In this document: positions 47,105-56,393 of the stretch, piece by piece
Layout of the letters: every line of letters starts with the position of its first letter
Position numbering within the stretch: the first letter of the stretch is position 1
Source: CAZOOK01 sp964581385
Lineage (GTDB): Bacteria > Pseudomonadota > Gammaproteobacteria > Nevskiales > Nevskiaceae
Assembly: GCA_964581385.1 (NCBI GenBank)
Contig: CAZOOK010000020.1
Span: 48,013 to 112,012, forward strand
DNA length: 64,000 nt
Reading direction: 5' to 3'
Program-made: the position numbers and the translations under genes
The notes under the pieces: generated by a model
What the model was told of the DNA's origin: nothing
Seen by the model: only the letters and a program-made list of their open reading frames with translations
The model's database searches: none

Positions 47105-48754
47105 ATGAAAATCAATAGGTTTCAGAGATTTGCTGCGCTTATTCTATCTATCCCTATCTCGTCGTGCATGATGAATTCACCTGCACAGGCGGCACCTGCT
47201 GCTAGCGGCGTGTGGAGCGACTGGATCACGGCGCTGCAAGCTCAGGGATATACGGTCACTCAGGGCGATGCCATTCTGCACAACTGCGATGCTCTGGTCG
47301 CCGTCTTCAAGAACTGCAACGGTAACAACCCCGCGGGTCACTACGTCGATTCGGAACCGCCAATCGATGATGAGTATGTCGATCCCTGCTACAACGCCGC
47401 GCACGATTGCAGCGGCAAGACGGCTAATCTGTTTACCGGAACGGCGACCGTTCCTACCGGCAGCACGACCAGCGTCAATCAGTTTTTCCGGGTCAACGAT
47501 ACGGATGCGATCGTTCTGGTCATCAACCTGCCGCCGAAAGCCGCCTACTTCGGCACCCAGACCTACGATTATTCACGAGCGCGGAGTCAGTACTCGCAAG
47601 GATGCAAATTTTTTTCCAGCGACAAAGCGCCCAATCCTTGCAGAAATCAGACCCGCGCCAGTATCGGCAGCGCCGTCAATAACGTTGTTATCAAAAATCA
47701 AACCGGGCTGGACCTTGGGTCCGGGGGAACCGTCGCTGTAGTCACGACTTCGAATCAAGCGCTTTTCGATGCTCTCGGAAACGCCTTCAGCGGTGTCGGT
47801 GGCGACAAAAACCTGCTGCTCGCAGAACCGCTGGGAGCAACCATTACCGCGGGCACGCATACGGCGGGCGTCATCACCGGCGTCGATTCCAACGGAGATG
47901 AGCTAAACACGCTGATCCGATACACATTGCCTGAGGACGAAACCGCCGCAGACGATTGGCAGAACTCAATCGCCGATAATATCCAGGTATTCCGCATACG
48001 GAAGGCGGATGGACCGGTTACGGTTTACAACAATGTCTCATTGGCAACCAAGCAGTTCGCCAACGACGATACCGTTTACAAGCCGGCGCTGAATGAACTC
48101 GCAAACAGTTTGTCGAAATGGCTCACCTCGGTGAATTCCTCGTTCGCCCTGAGGAGGCTGGTTACCACTTCCGCGACGTACTCTGCGTCCGGCGTCCCGA
48201 TGTCCGGCTATATCGGCCCGATTTGTCTTGAAACCGGAACCAACTGCTTGCGCGATACTCAGGATACTGATTCCTACCGGTTCGGAAACCCTGGCAAGCT
48301 CGACAGAACCATCGTCGTTGTCGGCGTCAACGGCGCCTATACGGGAAATTCGACATACACGAGCCTCGGCATTGCTCGCGCCGACCTGTTTGAGGGTATA
48401 TCGACCCTGGCACAGACCAATCCAACCGCGACGGGATTCAGCAGCGGCACGCTGGGTGGTTCGGCTTCCGATCTGGTCGCCACTCTCGTTGCCGCTGGCC
48501 AGATTCCGCAACCTTCCCAGCAACTTACTGCCGCGCTGCCGAATCTGTACGTCGGAATCATCACACGGGCTTGTGCTTCCCCGAGCGATCCTTCGGCGCC
48601 GTTCTTCTGCGCCAAAAATTACACCGTGAACGTCGATGAAACGGAAGTCCCCGCAAATGTGGCGATACAAACCGTTCAACGCAACTACATCCTGCCCGGC
48701 CAACCCACAGGCGCGAATCCCTACTACGTTGCGACGCCGATCGTTCTCAAGTAG
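47105..48754 (+). CDS. large secreted protein, unknown function
   Basis: A 549-residue protein with a signal peptide (FAALILSIPISSCMMNSPAQA). It contains the motif SGVWSDWITALQAQGYTVTQGD at the mature N-terminus, several paired cysteines (HNCDALVAVFKNC, CYNAAHDC, CKFFSSDKAPNPC) and many Thr/Asn residues. No known domain was recognised. The ATG at 47105 has a GAGGAG site four bases ahead. It belongs with the other unknown exported proteins of the 30-49 kb region. Confidence 0.78.
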   Translation: MKINRFQRFAALILSIPISSCMMNSPAQAAPAASGVWSDWITALQAQGYTVTQGDAILHNCDALVAVFKNCNGNNPAGHYVDSEPPIDDEYVDPCYNAAHDCSGKTANLFTGTATVPTGSTTSVNQFFRVNDTDAIVLVINLPPKAAYFGTQTYDYSRARSQYSQGCKFFSSDKAPNPCRNQTRASIGSAVNNVVIKNQTGLDLGSGGTVAVVTTSNQALFDALGNAFSGVGGDKNLLLAEPLGATITAGTHTAGVITGVDSNGDELNTLIRYTLPEDETAADDWQNSIADNIQVFRIRKADGPVTVYNNVSLATKQFANDDTVYKPALNELANSLSKWLTSVNSSFALRRLVTTSATYSASGVPMSGYIGPICLETGTNCLRDTQDTDSYRFGNPGKLDRTIVVVGVNGAYTGNSTYTSLGIARADLFEGISTLAQTNPTATGFSSGTLGGSASDLVATLVAAGQIPQPSQQLTAALPNLYVGIITRACASPSDPSAPFFCAKNYTVNVDETEVPANVAIQTVQRNYILPGQPTGANPYYVATPIVLK

Positions 48755-48790
48755 TTGCAGTAGCTGCGTCGAAAAAAGTCCAGGCGTCCC

Positions 48791-49552
48791 GTGGATCTGA
48801 AGGGAAAAGTCGTCGTCGTTACCGGCGGGGCGCAGGGCATCGGTCGTGCGATCGCCGATGCCCTGGCCGCTGCCGGTGCGAAGCTGGCGCTATTCGATGT
48901 GAACGCGGGCGCGCTCGACAGTGCGCGCGCTGCGTATGAGAAGAACGGCACGCGAATCAGCACGCACCTTGTCAACGTCGCCGATGAAACGGGGGTTGAG
49001 CAGGCGATGGATGCGGTCGTCGCCGCGCATGGTCGCCTCGATGGGCTGGTCAACAATGCCGGCATCCTGCGCGACGCGCTGCTATTGAAGGTGAAGGACG
49101 GCGAAATCGTTAGTCGCATGAGCCTCGATCAGTGGCGCGCCGTCATCGATGTCAATCTGACGGGCGCGTTCCTGTGCGGCCGCGCCGCCGCCGAGCGCAT
49201 GGTGAAGCTCGGCAACGGCGGCGTCATCGTCGGCATTTCGAGTATTTCGCGTCACGGCAATGCCGGACAGAGCAACTACAGCGCAGCGAAAGCCGGCGTC
49301 GCCGCGATGACGGTGGTATGGGCACGCGAGCTGGCACGCTACGGCATCCGTACCGGCGCCGTCGCGCCAGGCTTCGTGGCCACCGACATCTTATTGAACA
49401 TGAAACCGGAAGCGCTCGAAAAAGCGGTCGCACCGGTGCCGCTGAAACGTCTCGGCGAACCGGCAGAAATCGCGCACGGCGTGCGCTTTATTTTCGAGAA
49501 CGAATTCTTCACCGGGCGCTGTCTCGATCTTGATGGCGGGCTGCGGCTTTAA
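48791..49552 (+). CDS. short-chain dehydrogenase/reductase (FabG-like)
   Basis: A 253-residue SDR enzyme, probably an NAD(P)H-dependent 3-oxoacyl reductase. The cofactor loop is TGGAQGIG, the NNAG motif follows near residue 87, and the catalytic Ser...YSAAK pair is in ISSISRHGNAGQSNYSAAK; the C-terminal FFTGRCLDLDGG is typical of FabG-like proteins. The start is GTG at 48791. The exact substrate cannot be told from sequence. Confidence 0.9.
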   Translation: MDLKGKVVVVTGGAQGIGRAIADALAAAGAKLALFDVNAGALDSARAAYEKNGTRISTHLVNVADETGVEQAMDAVVAAHGRLDGLVNNAGILRDALLLKVKDGEIVSRMSLDQWRAVIDVNLTGAFLCGRAAAERMVKLGNGGVIVGISSISRHGNAGQSNYSAAKAGVAAMTVVWARELARYGIRTGAVAPGFVATDILLNMKPEALEKAVAPVPLKRLGEPAEIAHGVRFIFENEFFTGRCLDLDGGLRL

Positions 49553-49623
49553 TAGCACAGCTTCCGCGATAGGATTAGCGATAAAATTCAGTTCCGCGTC
49601 GCTCAAATAATATCGTCGCTTCG

Positions 49624-50496
49624 ATGAACCAATCCGGTATCAAGGTGGGCATGTGCGTTGCCTACGACTGGGAAAAGCTGCGTCATTCCCTGCCACCGAT
49701 CTATTCCACTGCCGACCGCATCTGCCTGTCGCTGGATCGCGATCGCAGAACCTGGGCCGGAAAACCATTCCAATTTGACGACACCGGTTTTCGCGACCTC
49801 ATTGCAGGCATCGACGTGGATCGCAAAATCGATATTTACGAAGACGACTTCCACTCGCCGGCGTTGAGTCCGATGGAAAACGACACTCACCAACGCCAGC
49901 TGATGGCGCAGCGGCTGGGCAACGGTGGCTGGCACGTCCAGATCGACGTCGATGAATATTTCATCGATTTTCGGGGTTTCGCCGCCAAGCTTCACGCACT
50001 TGATCGGCAACCAGGGCCACGCTCGCGCCCATATTGCGTTCACGCGGATTGGATTCCGTTATTCAAACGCGTTGATAGCGGCTATCTCTACGTCGACTTC
50101 GGCACCCGCAAGCCTGAGCAGGCACCGATTGCGACCAACGCTCCGCAATATACCGAGTGTCGCATGACGGGCGGCAAATCACTGCAGACACGGTCGCGTG
50201 TGATTCACGATACGTGGGCACGTGGCGAGACCGATCTGCGGCAGAAACTGGATAACTGGGGACACACCCACGATTTCGACGTTAATAGTTATCTCAATCT
50301 GTGGCGCTCGCTCGATGCACACAACTACCAGTACATCCGCAATTTTCATCCGCTGTACAAGCACAACTGGCCATCGCTCGAACTCTGTCCGGCAAACAAC
50401 ATCGAAGCACTGATCGAACAGTTGGGGAAAGCAGCACCGCGATCCGGGCGGATGCCCTTACTGGGGCGGATAGGAGGATCGAAGGCGACTTCGTGA
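49624..50496 (+). CDS. putative glycosyltransferase-like protein (GT-A type)
   Basis: A 290-residue cytoplasmic protein without signal peptide. It starts KVGMCVAYDWEKL and carries WHVQIDVDEYFIDF, which resembles the metal-binding DxD region of GT-A glycosyltransferases, followed by segments rich in Trp/His/Tyr. Similar proteins are annotated as family 2-like glycosyltransferases, but the fold assignment is tentative. It follows the SDR gene by 71 bp. Confidence 0.6.
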   Translation: MNQSGIKVGMCVAYDWEKLRHSLPPIYSTADRICLSLDRDRRTWAGKPFQFDDTGFRDLIAGIDVDRKIDIYEDDFHSPALSPMENDTHQRQLMAQRLGNGGWHVQIDVDEYFIDFRGFAAKLHALDRQPGPRSRPYCVHADWIPLFKRVDSGYLYVDFGTRKPEQAPIATNAPQYTECRMTGGKSLQTRSRVIHDTWARGETDLRQKLDNWGHTHDFDVNSYLNLWRSLDAHNYQYIRNFHPLYKHNWPSLELCPANNIEALIEQLGKAAPRSGRMPLLGRIGGSKATS

Positions 50497-50506
50497 GAAA
50501 TGCAGG

Positions 50507-50902
50507 CTAGGATGAGAGCGTCGTCTCGATCTCGATGCGCCCGGTCAGCGTGCGATGCACCGGACACTTATTGGCGATGCCGAGCAGATACTGCCGCTGT
50601 TCTTCCTTGAGATCGCCGATCAGTTCGATCCTGCGTTGCATGCGATAAACGCCATCCGTCTGCGTGTGCGTGATTTCGACGCGCACATCCTTGAGTGGCA
50701 GCTGCTTGCGAGCCGCGACCATGGTGACGGTCAATGCAGTGCACGCCCCCAGCGCCGCATCCAGCATGTCGAACGGTCCGGGACCGGCATCGTCGCCGCC
50801 GACATCGCGCGGTTCATCAGCGATCCAGTGGTGATTTCCGGCTTCAATGATCTGCTGCAACTTGCCGTCGGGGGCTTTGCGGACTTTCACGGTATTGCTC
50901 AT
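50507..50902 (-). CDS. OsmC/Ohr family protein
   Basis: A 131-residue peroxide-reducing or redox protein with the two conserved cysteines C54 (LGACTALTV) and C113 (NKCPVHRTL). The ATG overlaps the murU stop (ATGA), so it is probably translated with murU. The link to cell-wall recycling is likely only positional. OsmC is preferred over Ohr because of the spacing and the YhfA-like NKCPVHRTL segment. Confidence 0.9.
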   Translation of the reverse strand: MSNTVKVRKAPDGKLQQIIEAGNHHWIADEPRDVGGDDAGPGPFDMLDAALGACTALTVTMVAARKQLPLKDVRVEITHTQTDGVYRMQRRIELIGDLKEEQRQYLLGIANKCPVHRTLTGRIEIETTLSS

Positions 50903-51576
50903 ATGTTCTCCAACCGGCTCGTCAACTCCTGCAAGCGCTGCGGCGTACCCACGTCCGACCACAGCCCGCCGTAAATTTCTCCGCTGACGCGGTTCTCATC
51001 CACAGCGCGGCGCCACAGCGGAGCGATCTGGAACGAGCGCGCCGCGCAATCCGCGAACAAAGCCGCGCTCTGAATCGACAGGCCGCTAACGGTGAGCGCG
51101 CGCGGCGCGTTGCGCACGCGCTCAACTTCGAGCCCGAAATCGCCGGCCGGATTGTGCACCGGGTTCGGCACCAGCACGAGGTGTGCAAGATCGGCGGCCG
51201 GCAGCGCGCGCGCGCGCGCGACAAGAGCGGCGAGCGGGTAATCGGTCCAGACATCGGCGTTGATAAGCAGAAACGGTTCAGTCCCCAAAAGCGGCAGCGC
51301 ATGGAAAATGCCGCCGCCGGTTTGCAGCGTCGGCCAACCTTCATCCGAAAACAGGATGCTCAAACCGAAGCGCGAGCCGTTGCCGAGACGCTCGCGGATC
51401 AGCGCGCCGAGCCAGCCGAGATTAATGACGACCTCACGCACGCCGGCTGCCGCCAACGCATACAGGTGCCACTCGATCAGCGGCTGTCCCGCGACCTCGA
51501 TCAACGGTTTCGGTAGCGTGTCGGTCAACGGCCGGAAGCGTTCGCCGCGGCCGGCGGCGAGAATCATCGCTTTCAA
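50899..51576 (-). CDS. murU: N-acetylmuramate alpha-1-phosphate uridylyltransferase
   Basis: Makes UDP-MurNAc from MurNAc-1-phosphate in the MurU/AmgK peptidoglycan recycling route that bypasses de novo synthesis and can give fosfomycin tolerance. The nucleotidyltransferase signature LAAGRGERFRPLTDTLPKPL is at the N-terminus, with LINADVWTD for metal binding. The first start is TTG at 51576, overlapping the amgK stop; the ATG at 51567 is an alternative. The length is 225 residues. Confidence 0.93.
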   Translation of the reverse strand: MKAMILAAGRGERFRPLTDTLPKPLIEVAGQPLIEWHLYALAAAGVREVVINLGWLGALIRERLGNGSRFGLSILFSDEGWPTLQTGGGIFHALPLLGTEPFLLINADVWTDYPLAALVARARALPAADLAHLVLVPNPVHNPAGDFGLEVERVRNAPRALTVSGLSIQSAALFADCAARSFQIAPLWRRAVDENRVSGEIYGGLWSDVGTPQRLQELTSRLENI

Positions 51577-52598
51577 AGCACTACTCGCGGTAGGACATAA
51601 CGCTCAAACAGCCGCGCGAGCGGCGCGAGCTGCGGATACGCCGGCACGACGTCCATCACGTAGCGCACGAAGCGCGGAGTGTCGGCGAGATACTTCGGCT
51701 TGCCGTCGCGGTAGTTGATGCGCGCGAATATGCCGAGCACCTTCAGATGCCGCTGCATGCCGATCCAATCGGCATCGCGCCGGAAATCAGGCCATGCCGG
51801 CACCGGCAGGCCAGCAGCACCGGCGCGATCCCAGTAGCGGCGCAGCCATTCGTCGACGCGTTCGGCCGGCCAGCTCAGAAACGCATCGCGGAACAGGCAG
51901 ATCGGATCGTAGGCAAGCGGACCATAAACGGCGTCCTGGAAATCGAGCACGCCGGGATTCGGCACGCTCGGCATCAGGTTGCGCGGCATGTAGTCGCGAT
52001 GCACGTACACCTTCGGCTGCGCAAGTGCATTGCCGATCAGCAACGTACAGGTCTCGTCCCACAGGCGCTGCGCTTCGGCGTCAAGCTTCACGTCGAGGTG
52101 GCGCGCGAGATACCAATCCGGAAACAGCGCGAGCTCTCGGCCCAGCAGTGCGGCGTCGTAATCCGGAAGGACGCCCACGCGGCTGGCGCTCTGCCAGCGC
52201 ACCAGCGCATTGATTGCGTCGATGAACAGGGTCTCGGCATTGCCTTCGTCGAGCACATCCAGGTAGGTGCGGTTGCCAAGGTCTGACAGCAGTAGAAAGC
52301 CGCGGTCGAGATCCTGCGCAATGACGTCGGGCACATGCACCTGTGCCTCGCGCATCAACGCAGCGACGCGCACGAACGGCGCGCAGTCTTCCTTGTCCGG
52401 CGGCGCATCCATCACGATCCAGGTACCGCCCTCGGCGGTCAATCGGAAGTAACGGCGGAAGCTCGCGTCGGCGGAAGCCGGTGCAAAATCCAGCGCGGTG
52501 CGGTCCAGCGCTGCGCAGGCCCAGCCGCGGGCCGCCTGCGCGCGCGCATCGAGTGCGGTGGTCACGAGATGGAACCATCGGTTGAGGATGATGGACAT
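51573..52598 (-). CDS. amgK: N-acetylmuramate/N-acetylglucosamine kinase
   Basis: Anomeric sugar kinase of the aminoglycoside-phosphotransferase fold that makes MurNAc-1-phosphate for MurU. Family features are ASADASFRRYFRL near the N-terminus, the catalytic loop HRDYMPRNLM and metal-binding DFQDAVYG. The length is 341 residues. A GTG start 33 bases further in (52565) is possible. It is divergent from lptD and overlaps murU. Confidence 0.93.
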   Translation of the reverse strand: MSIILNRWFHLVTTALDARAQAARGWACAALDRTALDFAPASADASFRRYFRLTAEGGTWIVMDAPPDKEDCAPFVRVAALMREAQVHVPDVIAQDLDRGFLLLSDLGNRTYLDVLDEGNAETLFIDAINALVRWQSASRVGVLPDYDAALLGRELALFPDWYLARHLDVKLDAEAQRLWDETCTLLIGNALAQPKVYVHRDYMPRNLMPSVPNPGVLDFQDAVYGPLAYDPICLFRDAFLSWPAERVDEWLRRYWDRAGAAGLPVPAWPDFRRDADWIGMQRHLKVLGIFARINYRDGKPKYLADTPRFVRYVMDVVPAYPQLAPLARLFERYVLPRVVL

Positions 52599-52669
52599 AG
52601 GTTATACGAGCCGCCGGCCAATCTGTGCCCGCGCACCGTAAAATAGGGCGATTGATCGAGATCTTCCGC

Positions 52670-54934
52670 TTGCCTCCTGCCCGTTTCGAGCGGCCGCGCC
52701 GAATGGCTGCCGCGTTTCTGTTGGCTTTGAGCGCCGCCGCGCATGCGGAGCCGTCGTCGTGCCCGCAGCAGGAACTGTCGCAGAGCCTGCCGCCGCTACC
52801 TACCCTGCCCGATCCCAACCTGATCGTCCACGCCAACCGCAGCAGCTTGAGTGCGGACAGCCTGTCGGACCTCAGCGGTTCGGTACTGATCGAGCAGGGA
52901 TGGCTGACGCTTTCAGCAGAGTCGGTGCAGTACAACGGCAACGCGCACACGATCAAATCGGACGCGGAATCCCTGTTCCGCGACGCCGATATTTTCCTCA
53001 TCAAGAGCCAACGCGCGCAATACAATCTGGATACCGACATCGGATCGTTCGAGGACACAGAGTTCTCGCTGCCGAGACAGTCATCACGCGGCCGCGCGCG
53101 CAGCATCGAAGTCGAACAGCAAAATCTCGCGACGCTACGCAGCTCCCGCTATACCGGCTGCCCGGCCGGACACGAAGACTGGGTGCTGCAGTCCAGTACG
53201 CTCAGAATCGATCAGGATCAAGGGCTCGCGACCGCGAACAACGCGATGCTGCGCTTCTTCGACGTGCCGGTTTTCTACATGCCCTACTTCCGCTTCCCGA
53301 TCGACAAGCAGCGCCGCAGCGGATTCCTGATGCCGACGTTCGGACAGAACCAGAATTCTGGTCTCGATCTGCGCCTGCCGTTCTACGTGAACCTCGCGCC
53401 GAACTACGACCTGACGCTGGTTCCGCGTTACTTATCGAAGCGCGGTACGCAGCTCGGCGGTGATGTCCGCTATCTGCTTGGATCGAGCCTGGGTGGCCTT
53501 CATGGCGAATATCTCGATAACGATGCGCAGACCCATACGCAACGCAGCTTCTTCGATTTTTCGCAGCTGACGCTGATCACACCTCAAATCGCGCTGGAAA
53601 TGCATTACGCGGAAGTCAGCGACATCAACTACTTCGCCGATTTCGGCGGCAAGTACGATCTGGTGTTCACGCCATATCTCGATCACACGGTGAAGTTCAC
53701 GTATCAGGCGCCGGCCCAATACACCGTGCGCGTGGTGGCTCAGGATTTCCAGCCGTTGGCCGGCCTAAGCCTTGACAACACTCCATACCAACGGCTGCCC
53801 TCTATCCTGTTCAATGGCCAAACCAAAAACCACTGGCACGGCCTGGGCGCCGGCCTCAATGGCGACTTCTCGAATTTTTTGCGCACCGGCACGATCGAGG
53901 GCCAACGGCTTTACAGTGACCCCTACGTGCGCTGGGAGCAGGATCACAGCTCATGGTTCGCAGCTGCGCAGACCGACTTCACCTACACCGCCTACAAACT
54001 CACTGGTCCGCTGGAAAACACGCCGTCCGAACCGCGGCGCGCGCTGCCGCTATACAGTCTCGACAGCGGCCTGCGTTTCGACCGCCTAACGCCCGGCGGC
54101 AAACTGCAAACATTGGAACCGCGCTTGTTCTTTCTGCATGTTCCGTATCGCGATCAGGACACACTGCCGGTGTTCGACTCCGGCGAGCCCGACTTCGACT
54201 TTCCGCAATTGTTCGCCAGCAACCGCTTTTTGGGCGAGGATCGCATCTCCGACGCCAGTCAACTGACCACGGTGATAACCACCCGACTGCTGGACCCGGA
54301 CCGCGGCATACAGCTGCTCACCGCGTCGGCCGGGCAGATCTACCGCTTTCTCGCGCCGAAGGTGACACTGCCTGACGAAACCCCGCTGAACCAGGGCAGC
54401 TCGGACTACATCGCCAATGTCGAATACTCGATGACCAAACACTGGTCTGCAAGAACGCTGAACCTATGGTCGCCGGACAGCGGGCATTTCGATCGCAACG
54501 AGTTCGGTGTTCAATACGGGAACAAGCACTTGCGCTTCGATAGCAGTTACCGCTTTCTGCGCGGTGCCTACGATCAGACCGACACCGGCTTCTCCGTGCC
54601 GGTCACGGACGCATGGCGCATTGCCAGCCGCGTGCGTTACTCGATCCACGACGGAGAAATCCTCGACACCTTCGGTGGTATCGAATATCAGACTTGCTGC
54701 TGGGCGCTGCAAACGGCCTTCCGCCGCAATTTGTTAAGTGGACAGCAGGGCCGATACAACAACGGGATCTACTTCCAGATCGAACTGAAAGGGCTCACCC
54801 ATATCGGTACGGACTACGAAACGCTGCTAGCGCCCATTGATACACCGATGCCCCTCGATACACCAATGCCTACCGATACACCGGCGCCTACCGCTACTGT
54901 TGTACCGACGCCCACTGTTACACCGATTTTCTAA
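52670..54934 (+). CDS. lptD: LPS-assembly outer-membrane protein LptD
   Basis: Outer-membrane translocon that, with LptE, inserts lipopolysaccharide into the outer leaflet. A signal peptide (AAAFLLALSAAAHA-EP), an OstA-type N-terminal domain (SGSVLIEQGWLTLSAESVQY) and the LptD C-terminal barrel with PVFYMPYFRFPIDKQRRSG and APNYDLTLVPRYLSKRG are visible. The frame is open to GTG at 52625; TTG at 52670 is chosen because it gives a charged n-region and leaves room for the divergent promoters, and ATG at 52703 is also possible. The barrel is followed by an unusual Pro/Thr repeat tail of about 32 residues ending in Phe. It leads the lptD-surA-pdxA-rsmA operon. Confidence 0.93.
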   Translation: MPPARFERPRRMAAAFLLALSAAAHAEPSSCPQQELSQSLPPLPTLPDPNLIVHANRSSLSADSLSDLSGSVLIEQGWLTLSAESVQYNGNAHTIKSDAESLFRDADIFLIKSQRAQYNLDTDIGSFEDTEFSLPRQSSRGRARSIEVEQQNLATLRSSRYTGCPAGHEDWVLQSSTLRIDQDQGLATANNAMLRFFDVPVFYMPYFRFPIDKQRRSGFLMPTFGQNQNSGLDLRLPFYVNLAPNYDLTLVPRYLSKRGTQLGGDVRYLLGSSLGGLHGEYLDNDAQTHTQRSFFDFSQLTLITPQIALEMHYAEVSDINYFADFGGKYDLVFTPYLDHTVKFTYQAPAQYTVRVVAQDFQPLAGLSLDNTPYQRLPSILFNGQTKNHWHGLGAGLNGDFSNFLRTGTIEGQRLYSDPYVRWEQDHSSWFAAAQTDFTYTAYKLTGPLENTPSEPRRALPLYSLDSGLRFDRLTPGGKLQTLEPRLFFLHVPYRDQDTLPVFDSGEPDFDFPQLFASNRFLGEDRISDASQLTTVITTRLLDPDRGIQLLTASAGQIYRFLAPKVTLPDETPLNQGSSDYIANVEYSMTKHWSARTLNLWSPDSGHFDRNEFGVQYGNKHLRFDSSYRFLRGAYDQTDTGFSVPVTDAWRIASRVRYSIHDGEILDTFGGIEYQTCCWALQTAFRRNLLSGQQGRYNNGIYFQIELKGLTHIGTDYETLLAPIDTPMPLDTPMPTDTPAPTATVVPTPTVTPIF
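54839..54931 (+). repeat. 18-bp tandem repeat encoding the LptD tail
   Basis: Three 18-bp units (54839-54856, 54857-54874, 54875-54892) encode DTPMPL, DTPMPT and DTPAPT; degenerate units continue to the stop. The repeat is in frame, so copy-number change would alter the tail length without a frameshift. Confidence 0.75.
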
Positions 54935-55021
54935 CGCAGCAATCGTCCCGCCAGCGGCACCCGGTTGCTTTGCGTGCTAACCTTCCCCGCTCCGCCAAAT
55001 GCCGGTTTTATTCGCTCTTCC

Positions 55022-56341
55022 ATGCGCCTTTTCGTCCCCCTGCTCGTCGCCGTCTGCGTAGTTGCCCTGCCTTCCCGCGCCGCTGAGGAAACGCTCGACC
55101 GCATCGTCGCAGTCGTCAACGACAACGTGGTCCTGCAAAGCGAACTGGATCGCGCGATTCATCTCGCCGCCGGGCAAATCCGTGATCGTGGCCTGACGCC
55201 GCCTTCCGACGATACGCTGCGCAGCCAGGTGCTTGAACGCATGATCCTGGAACGGGTGCAGACGGCGCGCGCCGAGCAAGGTGGCATCCGCGTCAGCGAC
55301 GGCGAACTGAATGAAGTCGTCAACAATATCGCCACGCAGAATCATCTGAGCCTTCCCGAATTCATGGAAGAGCTGAAGCACGAGAATATTGATTTCCCCG
55401 CATTCCGCGATCAAATCCGCAACGAAGTCCTGACACAGCGGCTGCGGCAAAAGGAAGTCGACAATCGCGTGCTCGTTACCGACCAGGATGTCGATCTGTT
55501 TCTGGCTAATAATCCCGCGACCGATAGCACCGAATACCACCTCGCGCACATCCTCGTCGCGCTCCCGGATGGCGTCAGCCCGGATGCGCGTGAAAAAGCG
55601 CACAAGAAAGCCGAGGATTTACTGCGCCGCGCGCGTGCCGGCGAAGATTTCGCCCAGCTTGCGATCGCCAACTCCGATGGACAGCAGGCACTGCAAGGCG
55701 GTGATCTGGACTGGCGCAAGGCCGGCAATCTGCCGACGCTGTTCGCCAATATAGTGCCGAAGATGGCGCCCGGTGATGTCAGCGATATCCTGCAGGGTTC
55801 GAACGGCTTCAACATCATCAAGCTCGTCGCGCGCCGCAGCGACGATGCCGCCCAGGTGGTCACCGAAACCCACGCGCGCCACATTCTGCTCAAGGCGAAC
55901 GCGATCCGCGACGAGGATGCGACACGCCTGCAAGCACAGGACCTCTACGACCGCATCAAGAAAGGTGGGGATTTCGCAGCACTCGCCAAACAATACTCGG
56001 ACGATCCCGGTTCTAAGAACGCCGGCGGCGATCTCAGCTGGACCGCGCCGGGCGTATTCGCACCGGATTTCCAGACGCAAATCGACCAGCTCAAGCCCGG
56101 CGAGTTCAGCCATCCGTTCCATACGCAATTTGGCTGGCACATTGCCGGCGTGGTCGAGCGGCGCAGCCGCGACGTGACTGAAGAAATGCGCCGCAACCGC
56201 GCCAAGCAAGCCATCTTCCAGCGCAAGGAAACCGAGGAGTACGAAGCCTACGTGCGCCGCCTGCGTTCGGAGGCTTATGTCGAATACCGTCTCGGCGATG
56301 AAGCGACGAAAACGGCGGAGAAGAGTGCCCCCGCCCCGTGA
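55022..56341 (+). CDS. surA: periplasmic chaperone/peptidyl-prolyl isomerase SurA
   Basis: Periplasmic chaperone that escorts outer-membrane proteins, including LptD, to the BAM complex. A signal peptide (LFVPLLVAVCVVALPSRA) precedes the SurA N-terminal domain (LDRIVAVVNDNVVLQSELD), then two parvulin domains (starting near ATDSTEYHLAHILVALP and TETHARHILLKAN). The length is 439 residues from the ATG at 55022. The stop codon lies inside the first unit of a 7-bp repeat array. Confidence 0.96.
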   Translation: MRLFVPLLVAVCVVALPSRAAEETLDRIVAVVNDNVVLQSELDRAIHLAAGQIRDRGLTPPSDDTLRSQVLERMILERVQTARAEQGGIRVSDGELNEVVNNIATQNHLSLPEFMEELKHENIDFPAFRDQIRNEVLTQRLRQKEVDNRVLVTDQDVDLFLANNPATDSTEYHLAHILVALPDGVSPDAREKAHKKAEDLLRRARAGEDFAQLAIANSDGQQALQGGDLDWRKAGNLPTLFANIVPKMAPGDVSDILQGSNGFNIIKLVARRSDDAAQVVTETHARHILLKANAIRDEDATRLQAQDLYDRIKKGGDFAALAKQYSDDPGSKNAGGDLSWTAPGVFAPDFQTQIDQLKPGEFSHPFHTQFGWHIAGVVERRSRDVTEEMRRNRAKQAIFQRKETEEYEAYVRRLRSEAYVEYRLGDEATKTAEKSAPAP

Positions 56342-56393
56342 GGCGTGAGGCGTGAGGCGTGAGGCGTGAGGCGTGAGGCGTGAGGCGTGAGGC
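56338..56393 (+). repeat. heptanucleotide repeat, 8 x GTGAGGC, at the surA-pdxA junction
   Basis: Eight perfect tandem copies. The surA stop TGA is in the first copy (56339-56341) and the pdxA start GTG is the first three bases of the last copy (56387). Each unit also contains GAGG, which in unit 6 sits eight bases before the pdxA GTG and can act as its ribosome site. A run of seven A follows at 56394-56400, inside the first codons of pdxA. Confidence 0.9.

Noticed and set aside
52081..53106. 341-codon minus-strand frame across the amgK/lptD divergence
   Set aside because: It overlaps both real genes in other frames, has no family similarity, and would cover their promoters.
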